Source: Halieaceae bacterium
Lineage (GTDB): Bacteria > Pseudomonadota > Gammaproteobacteria > Pseudomonadales > Halieaceae
Assembly (NCBI GenBank): GCA_028282105.1
Contig: JANQIO010000226.1
Coordinates: 1-33,353 of the forward strand
Direction of reading: 5' to 3'
Length of the DNA stretch: 33,353 nt
Shown here: positions 14,594 through 22,204 of the stretch, piece by piece
Layout: each line of letters begins with the position of its first letter
How positions within the stretch are numbered: the first letter of the stretch is position 1
Notes under the pieces: generated by a model
Database searches by the model: none
What the model was told of the DNA's origin: nothing
Seen by the model: the letters and a program-made list of their open reading frames with translations, nothing else
Program-made: the position numbers and the translations under genes

Positions 14594-15592
14594 TCAACGA
14601 GAGTAAATAATCAGGCCCAGGCCGATAAAAAACAGCACAAACATGGCGGTAATCAGCGTGTTGGTGCCCTCGGGGGCATCCTTGAACTCTTTCCAGATAA
14701 ACACGCCCCACATGGCGGCCACCATGGTGGCGCCCTGGCCCAGCCCATAGGAGATGGCGTAGCCGGCGGAACCGGCGGCGATGATATTGAAGCTGAAGCC
14801 CACCGCCCAGATGGCGCCGCCGAGAACTCCGACAAGATGTAATCGCGGCGTCCCCTTGCTGAAGTACTCAGCCATGGGGGCGACCTCACCGGACACCGGC
14901 TTGTACATCAGCGGCACCAGGAACACGATATTGGAGACCAGCAGGCCGATGGAGAACACCACGCCGGCGGAGTAGGGGGTCATCAGTCCCGCCTCCGGGT
15001 TGACGAAATCGAAGGACATGGAGGCCGCCACGAAGCGGTAGAAAAAGCCCATGGCGATACCGCAGACGATGGATATCGCCAGGCCCTTGCCCATGGCCTT
15101 GTTGCCGTCGTCGGGCAGGCGCTTGTAGATCAGGGCATCCAGCACGATGGCCAGGGTCACCAGGCCCACCCCGGTGAACAGCAGGGTGGCATCGCCCACC
15201 GGCGTGGCCATGTAGTTGGCGATCACGCCGATCACCAGGGCCAGGCCGATGGCCACCGGGAAGGCCACCGCCATGCCGGCGATGTCGATGGCCACCACCA
15301 GCAGGATATTGGCGAAGTTGAACAGGGCGCCGCCGATCAGCGCCGAGGTAATGGCCTCGTTGCTGGCCTGGCTGATATCCACGCCGAAGGCCCGGCCGGC
15401 TTCCCCCATGCTGCCAATGGTGAAGGCAAACACCAGGGTCAACAGCAGCACCCCCAGGCTGTAGTCCCAGTAGAACAACTGGAACTGCCACTCGGAGCTG
15501 GCCAGTTTCTGGGTATTGGCCCAGGAGCCCCAGCACAGCATGGTGATCACGCACATCGCGACAGCGATGGGGTAGGATTCAACGATTAGCAT
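14594..15592 (-). CDS. GRP/ureide-permease-type membrane transporter
   Basis: The 332-residue protein has about ten hydrophobic helices and no signal peptide. Its opening (IAVAMCVITMLCWGSWANTQ, then WQFQLFYWDYSLGVLLLTLV) and AGVVFSIGLLVSNIVFLVPL recall the glucose/ribose porter (GRP) family within the drug/metabolite transporter clan, and plant ureide permeases. It could thus carry a sugar (ribose) or a purine breakdown product such as allantoin. The location before a NUP-family lipoprotein and ribokinase favours ribose. It is the first gene of its operon and lies just behind the intrinsic terminator that ends the TonB receptor gene, so it probably has its own promoter in 15593-15694; I could not identify one. 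Confidence 0.82.
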   Translation of the reverse strand: MLIVESYPIAVAMCVITMLCWGSWANTQKLASSEWQFQLFYWDYSLGVLLLTLVFAFTIGSMGEAGRAFGVDISQASNEAITSALIGGALFNFANILLVVAIDIAGMAVAFPVAIGLALVIGVIANYMATPVGDATLLFTGVGLVTLAIVLDALIYKRLPDDGNKAMGKGLAISIVCGIAMGFFYRFVAASMSFDFVNPEAGLMTPYSAGVVFSIGLLVSNIVFLVPLMYKPVSGEVAPMAEYFSKGTPRLHLVGVLGGAIWAVGFSFNIIAAGSAGYAISYGLGQGATMVAAMWGVFIWKEFKDAPEGTNTLITAMFVLFFIGLGLIIYSR

Positions 15593-15694
15593 TTCTTGTC
15601 CTCTTTATTTCTTGTAGTTGGCTAGAGGGCGCCCCCAGCTTGTCAGCGGCTGGAGCGCTGGCATTCGCTGCCCGGGAGAGCTGAAGCGAGCGCT

Positions 15695-15726
15695 AAAAAA
15701 AAGCCCTGGCGCAAGGACAGGGCTTT
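15695..15726 (-). terminator. Intrinsic terminator of the TonB receptor gene
   Basis: On the minus strand, a 9-bp stem (AAAGCCCTG with CAGGGCTTT, 15700-15708 and 15718-15726) with a 9-base loop is followed by a run of eight T (complement of 15695-15702). It starts about 55 bp after the receptor stop and precedes the transporter gene on the same strand. Confidence 0.9.
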
Positions 15727-15781
15727 CTTGCGGTGCCGTAAGAATATCCCGGCACCGGGTCAGGATAAAGCTACGCGCTGA

Positions 15782-17962
15782 TCAGAAGCTGACCTGCACG
15801 CTGCCGCCGCAGACGCGGGGCTCGTTGTCAAAGGCGGTATTGTTGTTGAAGTCGATACCACCCTGGACGTTTTCTTCATCCGTGATGTTGCGGCAGAAGC
15901 CGGCCACTTCCCAGTCGTAGTTGCCAGAGGTCTGGCGATAACCTGCGCGCAGGCCACCCTCGAACTGGTCTTCCGTCTGGTACTCAACGGACTCGTACAG
16001 GAAGATGTTGGTGTCACCCTGCCAGGCCCAGTCGGTGAAGGCGAAGATCTCGCCCTGGCCCACCGGGTAGCGGAAGCTGGCGGTGAAGCTCAGAGTGGAC
16101 TCCGGCGCGTTCGGGAAGGGGTTGCCGTCCACGCGTACCCGGGGCTCGCCGTCAACGTCTACGATCGGGTTGGTGACCGTACACTGGCCGGAGCCGCAGG
16201 GGGCTACCAGCAGGTTGTTGTCGTCGATCTCGGTATCCACATAGGCGTAGCCCAGGCTGAATTCCATGAACTCATTGGGTGCCACTTCGAAATCGACTTC
16301 GAAGCCGGCGCCGGTACCTTCGTCGGCGTTCACCAGCTGGATCAGGTTACCGGTGCCACCCACCGCGGAGAACTGCAGGTCTTCCACCGTGTAGTAGAAG
16401 GCCGCCGCGTTGATGCGGGCCCGGTTGTCCCAGAACAGTGACTTGAAACCAATCTCCCAGTTCACGCTGGTCTCGGAGTCCGCCACGGAGGGATCGCCGA
16501 AGAAGGCAATGTCACGACCCTGGATAGTCGGGCCGCGGAAGCCGCGTGCCACCTTGCCCCAGACCGTGGTGTTTTCATTCCACCGGTAAGCCAGGCTCAA
16601 GTTGCCGGACCACTCCTGGTCGTCCACCTGCACGTCGACCGGTACAAAGACGGTCGGGCCCAGGGGCGCGGTCAGTTCCTTGTCATCGTCGGTGTAGCGG
16701 CCGCCGACAGTCAGCAGCCACTTGTCGGTCAGGTCGTACTCGATCTGGCCGAAGATGGCCCAGTTCTCGTTGCTGTGAGACACCGTGGTCGGGTCAACAA
16801 ATCCCGGTGCGGTGGTCACATCCAGGTCGGCGTCGAAGTAAAACAGCCCCACCTGCCAGAACAGGCGGTCAGCCTCGTTGGTGGTCAGGCGAATTTCCTG
16901 GGTGAACTGCTCGACGTCAGCGTCGTCCTGGGTGTCGGACGGGAACGGGATAAAGCCCGGACCGAACACCAGGTTACCGCCGTCGATGTCGCCGCGGCTG
17001 AAGCCGTCAGCTTCTTCATAGGCGGTGATAGAGGTCAGGGTGACTGCACCGAAATCGTAATCCAGGCGCAGTTGGCCGCCAGTGTTGTCGTATTCCTGCG
17101 GGTTGCCGCCGCCACCGTCAAAGGACACGGTTTCGCGGTCGTAGTTGTTGTTGAAATCGTCCCGGCCCGTGGTCAGCACGTTGGCGCGGAAGATGGCCGA
17201 GGTGCCCTGCAGGTCGCGGTGGTGGGCGCCGACCAGCACGTCCAGGCGCTCGGTGGGCTGCCAGGCCAGGAAGCCCTTGATGGCCTGTTCCTCGATTTCG
17301 CCGATGGCGTCGTTCTCGCCGGTGAAATCGTTGTCGATCCAGTCGTCGCGGTTCTGGGTCAGCACCGCGATGCGGCCCTGCACATTGTCCGCCAGGGAGC
17401 CGCCGAGGCCGGCCTCGAAGTTGACCGTGCCCAGCTCACCCACGTCCAGCTTGGCGCGGCCGGTGAACTCTTCGGTGGGCTTGTAGGAATCGAACTTCAC
17501 GATACCGGCGGTGGTGTTGCGGCCGAACAGCGAGCCCTGCGGTCCGCGCAGCACTTCCACGCGCTCGATGTCGAAAATCGGGAAGCTCTTCAGCACCACG
17601 TTTTCCTTGACCACATCGTCCATCACCACGTTGACCGGCTGCGAGGCTGCCAGGTCAAAGTCGATGTTGCCGAGGCCGCGGATGTAGAAGCGCGGCGCTA
17701 CCCGGCCGTTGGATGATTCGACGTACAGGCCCGGTACGCGGGTAGACAGCGCACGGACGTCGGCGCCGCCTTCGAACAGCGAGACAAAGCGCTCGCCTTC
17801 CATGGTGGCGATAGAGATAGGTACTTCCAGCGTGTTCTGCTCGCGCTTCTGCGCGGTGACGATCACTTCTTCGAGCTGTGCCTGGGCAAAACTGGCACCA
17901 CCTGACAGAGTCGCCGCTACCGCCAGCGCAAGGCCTTTCCTGGCCGAAACGTGGGATTTCAT
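15782..17962 (-). CDS. TonB-dependent outer-membrane receptor
   Basis: This is a 22-strand barrel receptor that takes up a ligand with energy from TonB. The 726-residue product has a signal peptide (about 1-29, ending SFAQAQ). A TonB-box-like start LEEVIVTAQKREQ follows, then a plug domain with VEVLRGPQGSLFGRNTTAGIVKF. The barrel ends in SVQVSF, with the terminal Phe typical of outer-membrane barrels. The ribosome site GGAGGA lies 9 bp before the ATG. The ligand cannot be read from sequence. The style (LEEVIVTAQKR, long barrel, no siderophore hallmarks that I can see) is common in Cellvibrionales receptors for organic substrates. Its neighbours are a nucleoside/ribose operon downstream on the same strand and an exported deaminase divergent from it, so a purine nucleoside is the natural guess. 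An intrinsic terminator separates it from the transporter. Confidence 0.94.
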   Translation of the reverse strand: MKSHVSARKGLALAVAATLSGGASFAQAQLEEVIVTAQKREQNTLEVPISIATMEGERFVSLFEGGADVRALSTRVPGLYVESSNGRVAPRFYIRGLGNIDFDLAASQPVNVVMDDVVKENVVLKSFPIFDIERVEVLRGPQGSLFGRNTTAGIVKFDSYKPTEEFTGRAKLDVGELGTVNFEAGLGGSLADNVQGRIAVLTQNRDDWIDNDFTGENDAIGEIEEQAIKGFLAWQPTERLDVLVGAHHRDLQGTSAIFRANVLTTGRDDFNNNYDRETVSFDGGGGNPQEYDNTGGQLRLDYDFGAVTLTSITAYEEADGFSRGDIDGGNLVFGPGFIPFPSDTQDDADVEQFTQEIRLTTNEADRLFWQVGLFYFDADLDVTTAPGFVDPTTVSHSNENWAIFGQIEYDLTDKWLLTVGGRYTDDDKELTAPLGPTVFVPVDVQVDDQEWSGNLSLAYRWNENTTVWGKVARGFRGPTIQGRDIAFFGDPSVADSETSVNWEIGFKSLFWDNRARINAAAFYYTVEDLQFSAVGGTGNLIQLVNADEGTGAGFEVDFEVAPNEFMEFSLGYAYVDTEIDDNNLLVAPCGSGQCTVTNPIVDVDGEPRVRVDGNPFPNAPESTLSFTASFRYPVGQGEIFAFTDWAWQGDTNIFLYESVEYQTEDQFEGGLRAGYRQTSGNYDWEVAGFCRNITDEENVQGGIDFNNNTAFDNEPRVCGGSVQVSF

Positions 17963-18035
17963 TGGTTGTGTCCTCCGGATGGATGTCCCCTGGTGGGGTT
18001 TCTTTCAGTTGTTTTGTGCGAGGCGGGCTGGATTG

Positions 18036-18064
18036 TTGTTAGAGTGTCGACTGCCATCTACACT
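18036..18064 (+). promoter_or_regulatory. Predicted sigma-70 promoter of the deaminase/cupin operon
   Basis: TTGTTA (18036-18041) and TACACT (18059-18064) are separated by 17 bp, about 110 bp before the deaminase start, in the 210-bp gap between it and the divergent TonB receptor. I saw no clear operator in this gap. Confidence 0.45.
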
Positions 18065-18172
18065 GTGCCGCCAATTAGGCCAGATCAGCCCATTTACCTG
18101 CAAGGCTTGGGCGGTAAAACTGGCAATTTTTGCGATAGATCGCGACAGTTCCCCTCCTCAGGAGCGAATTTC

Positions 18173-19576
18173 ATGGTGATTCGAGCACTTTTACTGCTGT
18201 GCGGACTCTGGTCCGGGAGCCTGCTGGCCCAGGAGGCGGCGGATCAGCGGGTGCCGGTCTCGCTGATCGTACGGGGTGATTACGTTCTCACCATGGAATC
18301 GGGCCTGCCGGTGCTGGTCGACGGGGCGGTAGCCATCAGCGGCGACCGCATTCTGCGGGTGGGACCCTGGGAGGACATCGAGGCGCGTTTCAGCGCCGAA
18401 CAGGTGCTGCCCGGCGACGGCCGGATCGTCATGCCGGGCTTGATCAACGGCCATACCCACACCTCCATGGCCCTGTTCCGCGGCATGGTGGACGACCTCG
18501 ACCTGATGACCTGGCTCAACCAGTACGTGTTCCCCATGGAGGGCCGCTTCGTCACCCCGGAATTCGTGCGTATCGGCACGGAACTGGCCTGCTGGGAGAT
18601 GATCCAGGGCGGCACCACCAGCTTTGTCGATATGTACTTCTACCCGGACACCATTGCCAGGGTGGTTGACCGCTGCGGCCTGCGCGCCATTGTGGCCGCG
18701 CCGCATATCGACTTCCCCAGCCCCGGCTTCAAGGGCTGGGCCGACAGTTTCGCCGCCGCCATCGAATTTGTGGAAGCCTGGCAGGGCCGTCACCCGCGCA
18801 TCACGCCGGCCTTTGCCCCCCACGCCCCCTACACGGTGGTGCCCGAACACATCGAGGCCACCGCCAAGATGGCAGCCAAACTGGGGGCGCCGGTATCCAT
18901 GCACATCGCGGAGGCGCCGGCGGAAACCGAGTTCGTGTTCGAGAAGTATGAGACGTCCCCGGTCAAGCACGTGGCGGCCACCGGCCTGTTTGAGCAGTGG
19001 CTGATCGGCGCCCACATGATCCAGCTCGACCAGGAGGATATATCCCTGGTGGCGTCCAAAGGCGTCGGCGCGGTCCACAACCCCACCTCCAATATGAAGC
19101 TGGGCGCCGGCGTGGCGCCGGTGGCGGACATGATTGCCGCCGGGGTCAAGGTGGGCCTGGGTACGGACGGCGCAGCCTCGAACAACGACCTGGATATGTG
19201 GGAGGAGATTCGCCTGGCCGCCCTCGTGCACAAGCTCAAGGCGGCGGATCCCACGGCCATCCCGGCCCCCACGGCCCTGGACATGGCCACCCGCATGGGC
19301 GCAGAGGCCATCGGCCTTGGCGACCAGGTGGGTAGATTGTCCGTCGGTATGCAGGCAGACCTGATCCAGGTGGACTTCACGCGGCTGCGGCACGGCCCGC
19401 TGTACGACGTCATGTCGCACCTGGTGTACGTGCTCGACAGCCAGGATGTGCGCACCACCGTTGTCGCCGGCCAGGTGCTGATGCGGGAGCGTGAAGTGCT
19501 CACACTTGATGAGGACGCATTGCGCAAGGACATCGAGCGGGTGAGGGATGAGATCCGTGCGGCGCTGGCGCCATGA
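18173..19576 (+). CDS. Exported amidohydrolase, MTA/SAH (adenosine-type) deaminase-like
   Basis: This zinc amidohydrolase is of the TRZ/ATZ-MtaD group, which removes the amino group of adenosine-type compounds (5'-methylthioadenosine, S-adenosylhomocysteine, adenosine). Family metal residues are visible in the 467-residue product: HTH (His94, His96), HIAEAP (His244, Glu247), His281, and GTDGAASNND with Asp332. Unusually for this group, residues 1-20 form a signal peptide (LLLLCGLWSGSLLAQ), so it should act in the periplasm. The start at 18173 has AGGAG 8 bp upstream; the frame stays open upstream but that part is not protein-like. It overlaps the cupin gene by ATGA. A guanine or triazine deaminase is a possible alternative; the neighbours favour a purine nucleoside. 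Confidence 0.88.
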   Translation: MVIRALLLLCGLWSGSLLAQEAADQRVPVSLIVRGDYVLTMESGLPVLVDGAVAISGDRILRVGPWEDIEARFSAEQVLPGDGRIVMPGLINGHTHTSMALFRGMVDDLDLMTWLNQYVFPMEGRFVTPEFVRIGTELACWEMIQGGTTSFVDMYFYPDTIARVVDRCGLRAIVAAPHIDFPSPGFKGWADSFAAAIEFVEAWQGRHPRITPAFAPHAPYTVVPEHIEATAKMAAKLGAPVSMHIAEAPAETEFVFEKYETSPVKHVAATGLFEQWLIGAHMIQLDQEDISLVASKGVGAVHNPTSNMKLGAGVAPVADMIAAGVKVGLGTDGAASNNDLDMWEEIRLAALVHKLKAADPTAIPAPTALDMATRMGAEAIGLGDQVGRLSVGMQADLIQVDFTRLRHGPLYDVMSHLVYVLDSQDVRTTVVAGQVLMREREVLTLDEDALRKDIERVRDEIRAALAP

Positions 19577-20127
19577 CCAGGCCGCCGTCCCTGGTGTTGG
19601 CGCTGGTGCTGGCGGGCTTCGCCGCAGGAAGCTCGGCCATGGACGCGGATGAACTGGTGAAAGCCCTGGGCCTGGAGCCCCATGTGGAAGGCGGCTATTT
19701 TCGGCGCACCTTCCAGGCCGACCACCGAGATAAGATTCGCATCGAGCAGGGTGAACGCTTCACCATGACCTCGATCTACTACCTGCTGACGGCCGACTCC
19801 CGGATCGGTCACTGGCATCTCAACCGCTCGGATATCCTGCACTTCTTCCACCTGGGCGAGCCGGTCACCTATTACCTGATTCACCCCGACGGCCGCCTGG
19901 AAACTGTGGTGCTGGGGCCCGACCCCAGCCAGGGTCATCAACTGCAGATGGCGGTCACCGGCGGCACCTGGAAGGCCTCCCACCTGTCGGCGGGACAGTA
20001 CGGACTGATCAGCGAGGCGGTCTCGCCGGGTTTTGAATACCAAGACATGACCCTGGGGCAGGAGGCGAAACTGCTGCAGGCCTTTCCGGCCCACGCCGAA
20101 TTGATTCGGCGTTTTTCAAAACACTGA
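19573..20127 (+). CDS. Exported DUF985-type cupin protein
   Basis: This is a single-domain cupin of 184 residues, with the family blocks HVEGGYFRRTF (37-47), TSIYYLLTADSRIGHWHLNRSDILHFF and GGTWKASHL, and the end of the barrel FEYQDMTLGQ. DUF985 cupins have unknown function; the fold often binds a metal or a sugar-like ligand, and the His of HWHL and of ILHFFH could be ligands. The first 22 residues (LVLALVLAGFAAGSSA) look like a signal peptide, whereas I would expect most relatives to be cytoplasmic. The ATG overlaps the deaminase stop (ATGA), so the two products are made together and probably work on the same substrate in the periplasm. It is convergent with the phosphoribosyltransferase gene. 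Confidence 0.85.
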   Translation: MTRPPSLVLALVLAGFAAGSSAMDADELVKALGLEPHVEGGYFRRTFQADHRDKIRIEQGERFTMTSIYYLLTADSRIGHWHLNRSDILHFFHLGEPVTYYLIHPDGRLETVVLGPDPSQGHQLQMAVTGGTWKASHLSAGQYGLISEAVSPGFEYQDMTLGQEAKLLQAFPAHAELIRRFSKH

Positions 20128-20139
20128 GGGATTGCGGCG

Positions 20140-20712
20140 CTAGGCCTCGCTTTTGGCAGCGGCAATCCTGTCCAGCATGTCCGCCAGCTCGGGCTTGTTG
20201 GCCGCCAATTCGTCTACGCTGAGGCCGTCCAGTTCATGGGGGAACACCAGCCACTGGTCGGTTTCGTGGATGAAGTAGTCGGGTACCCGGCTGGTCTTGT
20301 TATTACCCGGCTTGTAGTAGGGCGTGGCGATACGCAGCTCCGGCATGTTTTTCTTGCAGGCATCGCGCAGGTCGAGAATGGTCTGGTCGATGCTGAGGCC
20401 AGTGTCGTGCACATCGTCGACAATCAGCAGCGAATCCTCTGACTCCAGCCGACGGATCAGGTAATTGAGCCCGTGTACCTGTACGGTGCGACTGCGCTCG
20501 CCGATGCCGGTGTAGCTGGAGGTGCGAATCGCGATGTGGTCTGACTTCACCCCCAGGGTGTCCAGTAGCTCCTGCACAGCAATGCCCACCGGTGCGCCGC
20601 CGCGCCAGACACCGACGATGTAGTTGGGGCGGAAGCCGCTCTCGTAAACCTTCCATGCCAGTTCAAAGGAATCCCGCAGCAGCTGGGATGCGCTGATGTA
20701 GTGCTTGTCCAT
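20140..20712 (-). CDS. Purine phosphoribosyltransferase (hypoxanthine/guanine type)
   Basis: This cytoplasmic salvage enzyme joins a purine base to PRPP to make the nucleotide. The PRPP-binding loop LLIVDDVHDTG lies at residues 95-105 (VDDVHDTG 98-105). The N-terminal block YIVGVWRGGAPVG (31-43) gives the pyrophosphate loop, and VPDYFIHETDQWLVFPHE gives the base-side loop with a Trp typical of xanthine/hypoxanthine enzymes. At 190 residues its length is normal. Hpt, Gpt or an archaeal-type HGPRT are all possible; the base specificity is not settled by sequence. It is divergent from the AzgA-type permease with 146 bp between them, holding a nested palindrome, so uptake and salvage may be controlled together. 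Confidence 0.85.
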   Translation of the reverse strand: MDKHYISASQLLRDSFELAWKVYESGFRPNYIVGVWRGGAPVGIAVQELLDTLGVKSDHIAIRTSSYTGIGERSRTVQVHGLNYLIRRLESEDSLLIVDDVHDTGLSIDQTILDLRDACKKNMPELRIATPYYKPGNNKTSRVPDYFIHETDQWLVFPHELDGLSVDELAANKPELADMLDRIAAAKSEA

Positions 20713-20767
20713 GCTCGTGTGTCATCAGGGGTGAAAGACCCAAAGCCTACCACAGCCTTTTCGAGGG

Positions 20768-20805
20768 ACAGTTTACTGATCTCCCGGGAGAGAAAAGTAA
20801 ACTGT
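20768..20805. promoter_or_regulatory. Nested inverted repeats between the phosphoribosyltransferase and permease genes
   Basis: Outer arms ACAGTTTACT (20768-20777) and AGTAAACTGT (20796-20805) are perfect complements; inside lies a perfect 12-bp palindrome, TCTCCCGGGAGA (20780-20791). The outer arms also extend GGG/CCC past a one-base bulge. It lies 50-55 bp from both divergent starts, where a shared operator or a REP-like element could be. The same inner 12-mer occurs at 3363-3374, just upstream of the HxlR gene. Confidence 0.65.
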
Positions 20806-20858
20806 GCCCGAAGCGAACCGAAACTAGTACACTCGCGATTTTCCGCACCGGAGTTTCC

Positions 20859-22202
20859 ATGTCCCAGCAGGACGCTATCCAGGACTCGCCCACCGCCGTG
20901 CTGGGTGAGAGCGCCTTCAGCCGTTTCTTTGAACTGCGCATGCATGGCACCGATGCACGCACAGAGATTCTCGCCGGCCTCACCACCTTCGTCACCATGG
21001 CTTATATCGTCTTTGTGAACCCGCAGATGATGGCCTCCGCCGGCATGGACCACGGTGCGGCTTTTGTGGCCACCTGCCTGGGCGCGGCGATCGCCTGTTT
21101 GTTTATGGGCCTGTACGCCAACTGGCCGGTGGGCCTGGCGCCCGGCATGGGCTTGAACGCGTTTTTTACCTACACCGTGGTCGCCGATATGGGCTACAGC
21201 TGGGAGATTGCCCTGGGGGCGGTGTTTGTCGCCGGTGTGCTGTTCGTCATCATGAGCGTGACCCGCATCCGCGGCTGGATGCTGGAGAGCATTCCCATGG
21301 ATATGCGTATCGCTATGGCAGCGGGGGTGGGTTTGTTCATCGGCTTTATCGGTCTCAAGAATGCCGGCATTGTGGTGGCCAACCCGGCCACGCTTATCAC
21401 CCTCGGAGACCTGACCCAGCCGGCGCCCATGTTGGCGGGGCTGGGCTTCCTGCTGATGGCGGTGCTGAGCCAGCGGCAGGTGACGGGCGCGCTGATGATC
21501 GGCGTGCTGGCCGTGACCCTGGCCGGCATCCCCCTCGGTCTGGTGGAGTACACCGGTGTGGTCGCGGCACCGCCCAGCCTGGCACCTACTTTCCTGAAGC
21601 TGGATATCGCCGGCGCCCTGGATGTGGCCATGGTGTCGGTGATCATCGCCTTCCTGTTCGTGAACCTGTTTGACACCGCCGGCACCCTGCTGGGTGTAGC
21701 GAGCCGCGCACACCTGGTGGATGAAAACGGCAAGATTCAGAACATGGACCGGGCCCTGAAGGCCGATTCCACTTCCAGTGTCATCGGCGCCTTCCTGGGC
21801 TGCGCGCCGGTGACCAGCTACGTGGAATCGGTTGCCGGGGTGGCCGCCGGCGGCCGCACCGGCCTCACCGCGGTGACCGTTGGCGTACTGTTCCTGCTGG
21901 CCGTGTTCTTCGCGCCACTGGCTGGCATGGTGCCTGCCTATGCCACCGCCGGCGCGCTGATTTACGTGGCCATGCTGATGATGACCGGCATGGAAAAGCT
22001 GGACTGGGCGGACATGAGCGAAGTGGTGCCGGCGCTGTTGATGATTGTGATGATTCCGCTGACCTTCAGCATCGCCAACGGCATCGCCGTGGGCTTTATC
22101 AGCTATGTGGTGATCAAGCTAAGTGTCGGGCGGCAGCGTGATGTTTCGCCGGGCGCCTACGTGTTGGCGCTGATCTTCCTCGCCAAGTTCGCCTACCTGT
22201 AG
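20859..22202 (+). CDS. AzgA-type purine permease (NCS2 superfamily)
   Basis: This inner-membrane symporter takes up adenine, guanine or hypoxanthine. The 447-residue product has 12 or more hydrophobic helices and AzgA/PbuG-type blocks: TEILAGLTTFVTMAYIVFVNP near residue 35, GLAPGMGLNAFFTY (about 90), VNLFDTAGTLLGVA, and FLGCAPVTSYVESVAGVAAGGRTG, the substrate-site region of the adenine/guanine/hypoxanthine branch. The missing QH motif of nucleobase-ascorbate transporters argues against a xanthine/uracil NCS2-type member. It lies next to a purine phosphoribosyltransferase and 2 bp before a nitrilase gene. It is thus the base-import step of the presumed purine route. Confidence 0.93.
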   Translation: MSQQDAIQDSPTAVLGESAFSRFFELRMHGTDARTEILAGLTTFVTMAYIVFVNPQMMASAGMDHGAAFVATCLGAAIACLFMGLYANWPVGLAPGMGLNAFFTYTVVADMGYSWEIALGAVFVAGVLFVIMSVTRIRGWMLESIPMDMRIAMAAGVGLFIGFIGLKNAGIVVANPATLITLGDLTQPAPMLAGLGFLLMAVLSQRQVTGALMIGVLAVTLAGIPLGLVEYTGVVAAPPSLAPTFLKLDIAGALDVAMVSVIIAFLFVNLFDTAGTLLGVASRAHLVDENGKIQNMDRALKADSTSSVIGAFLGCAPVTSYVESVAGVAAGGRTGLTAVTVGVLFLLAVFFAPLAGMVPAYATAGALIYVAMLMMTGMEKLDWADMSEVVPALLMIVMIPLTFSIANGIAVGFISYVVIKLSVGRQRDVSPGAYVLALIFLAKFAYL

Positions 22203-22204
22203 GC

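Noticed and set aside
16775-17716. 313-codon plus-strand frame opposite the TonB receptor
   Set aside because: Shadow frame; the receptor on the other strand has complete family structure.
18191-19420. 409-codon minus-strand frame opposite the deaminase
   Set aside because: His/Gly/Val-rich composition typical of an antisense reading; the deaminase frame has all catalytic motifs.
20547-21713. 388-codon minus-strand frame opposite the purine permease
   Set aside because: Antisense of a transporter gene, with His/Gln-rich nonsense composition.
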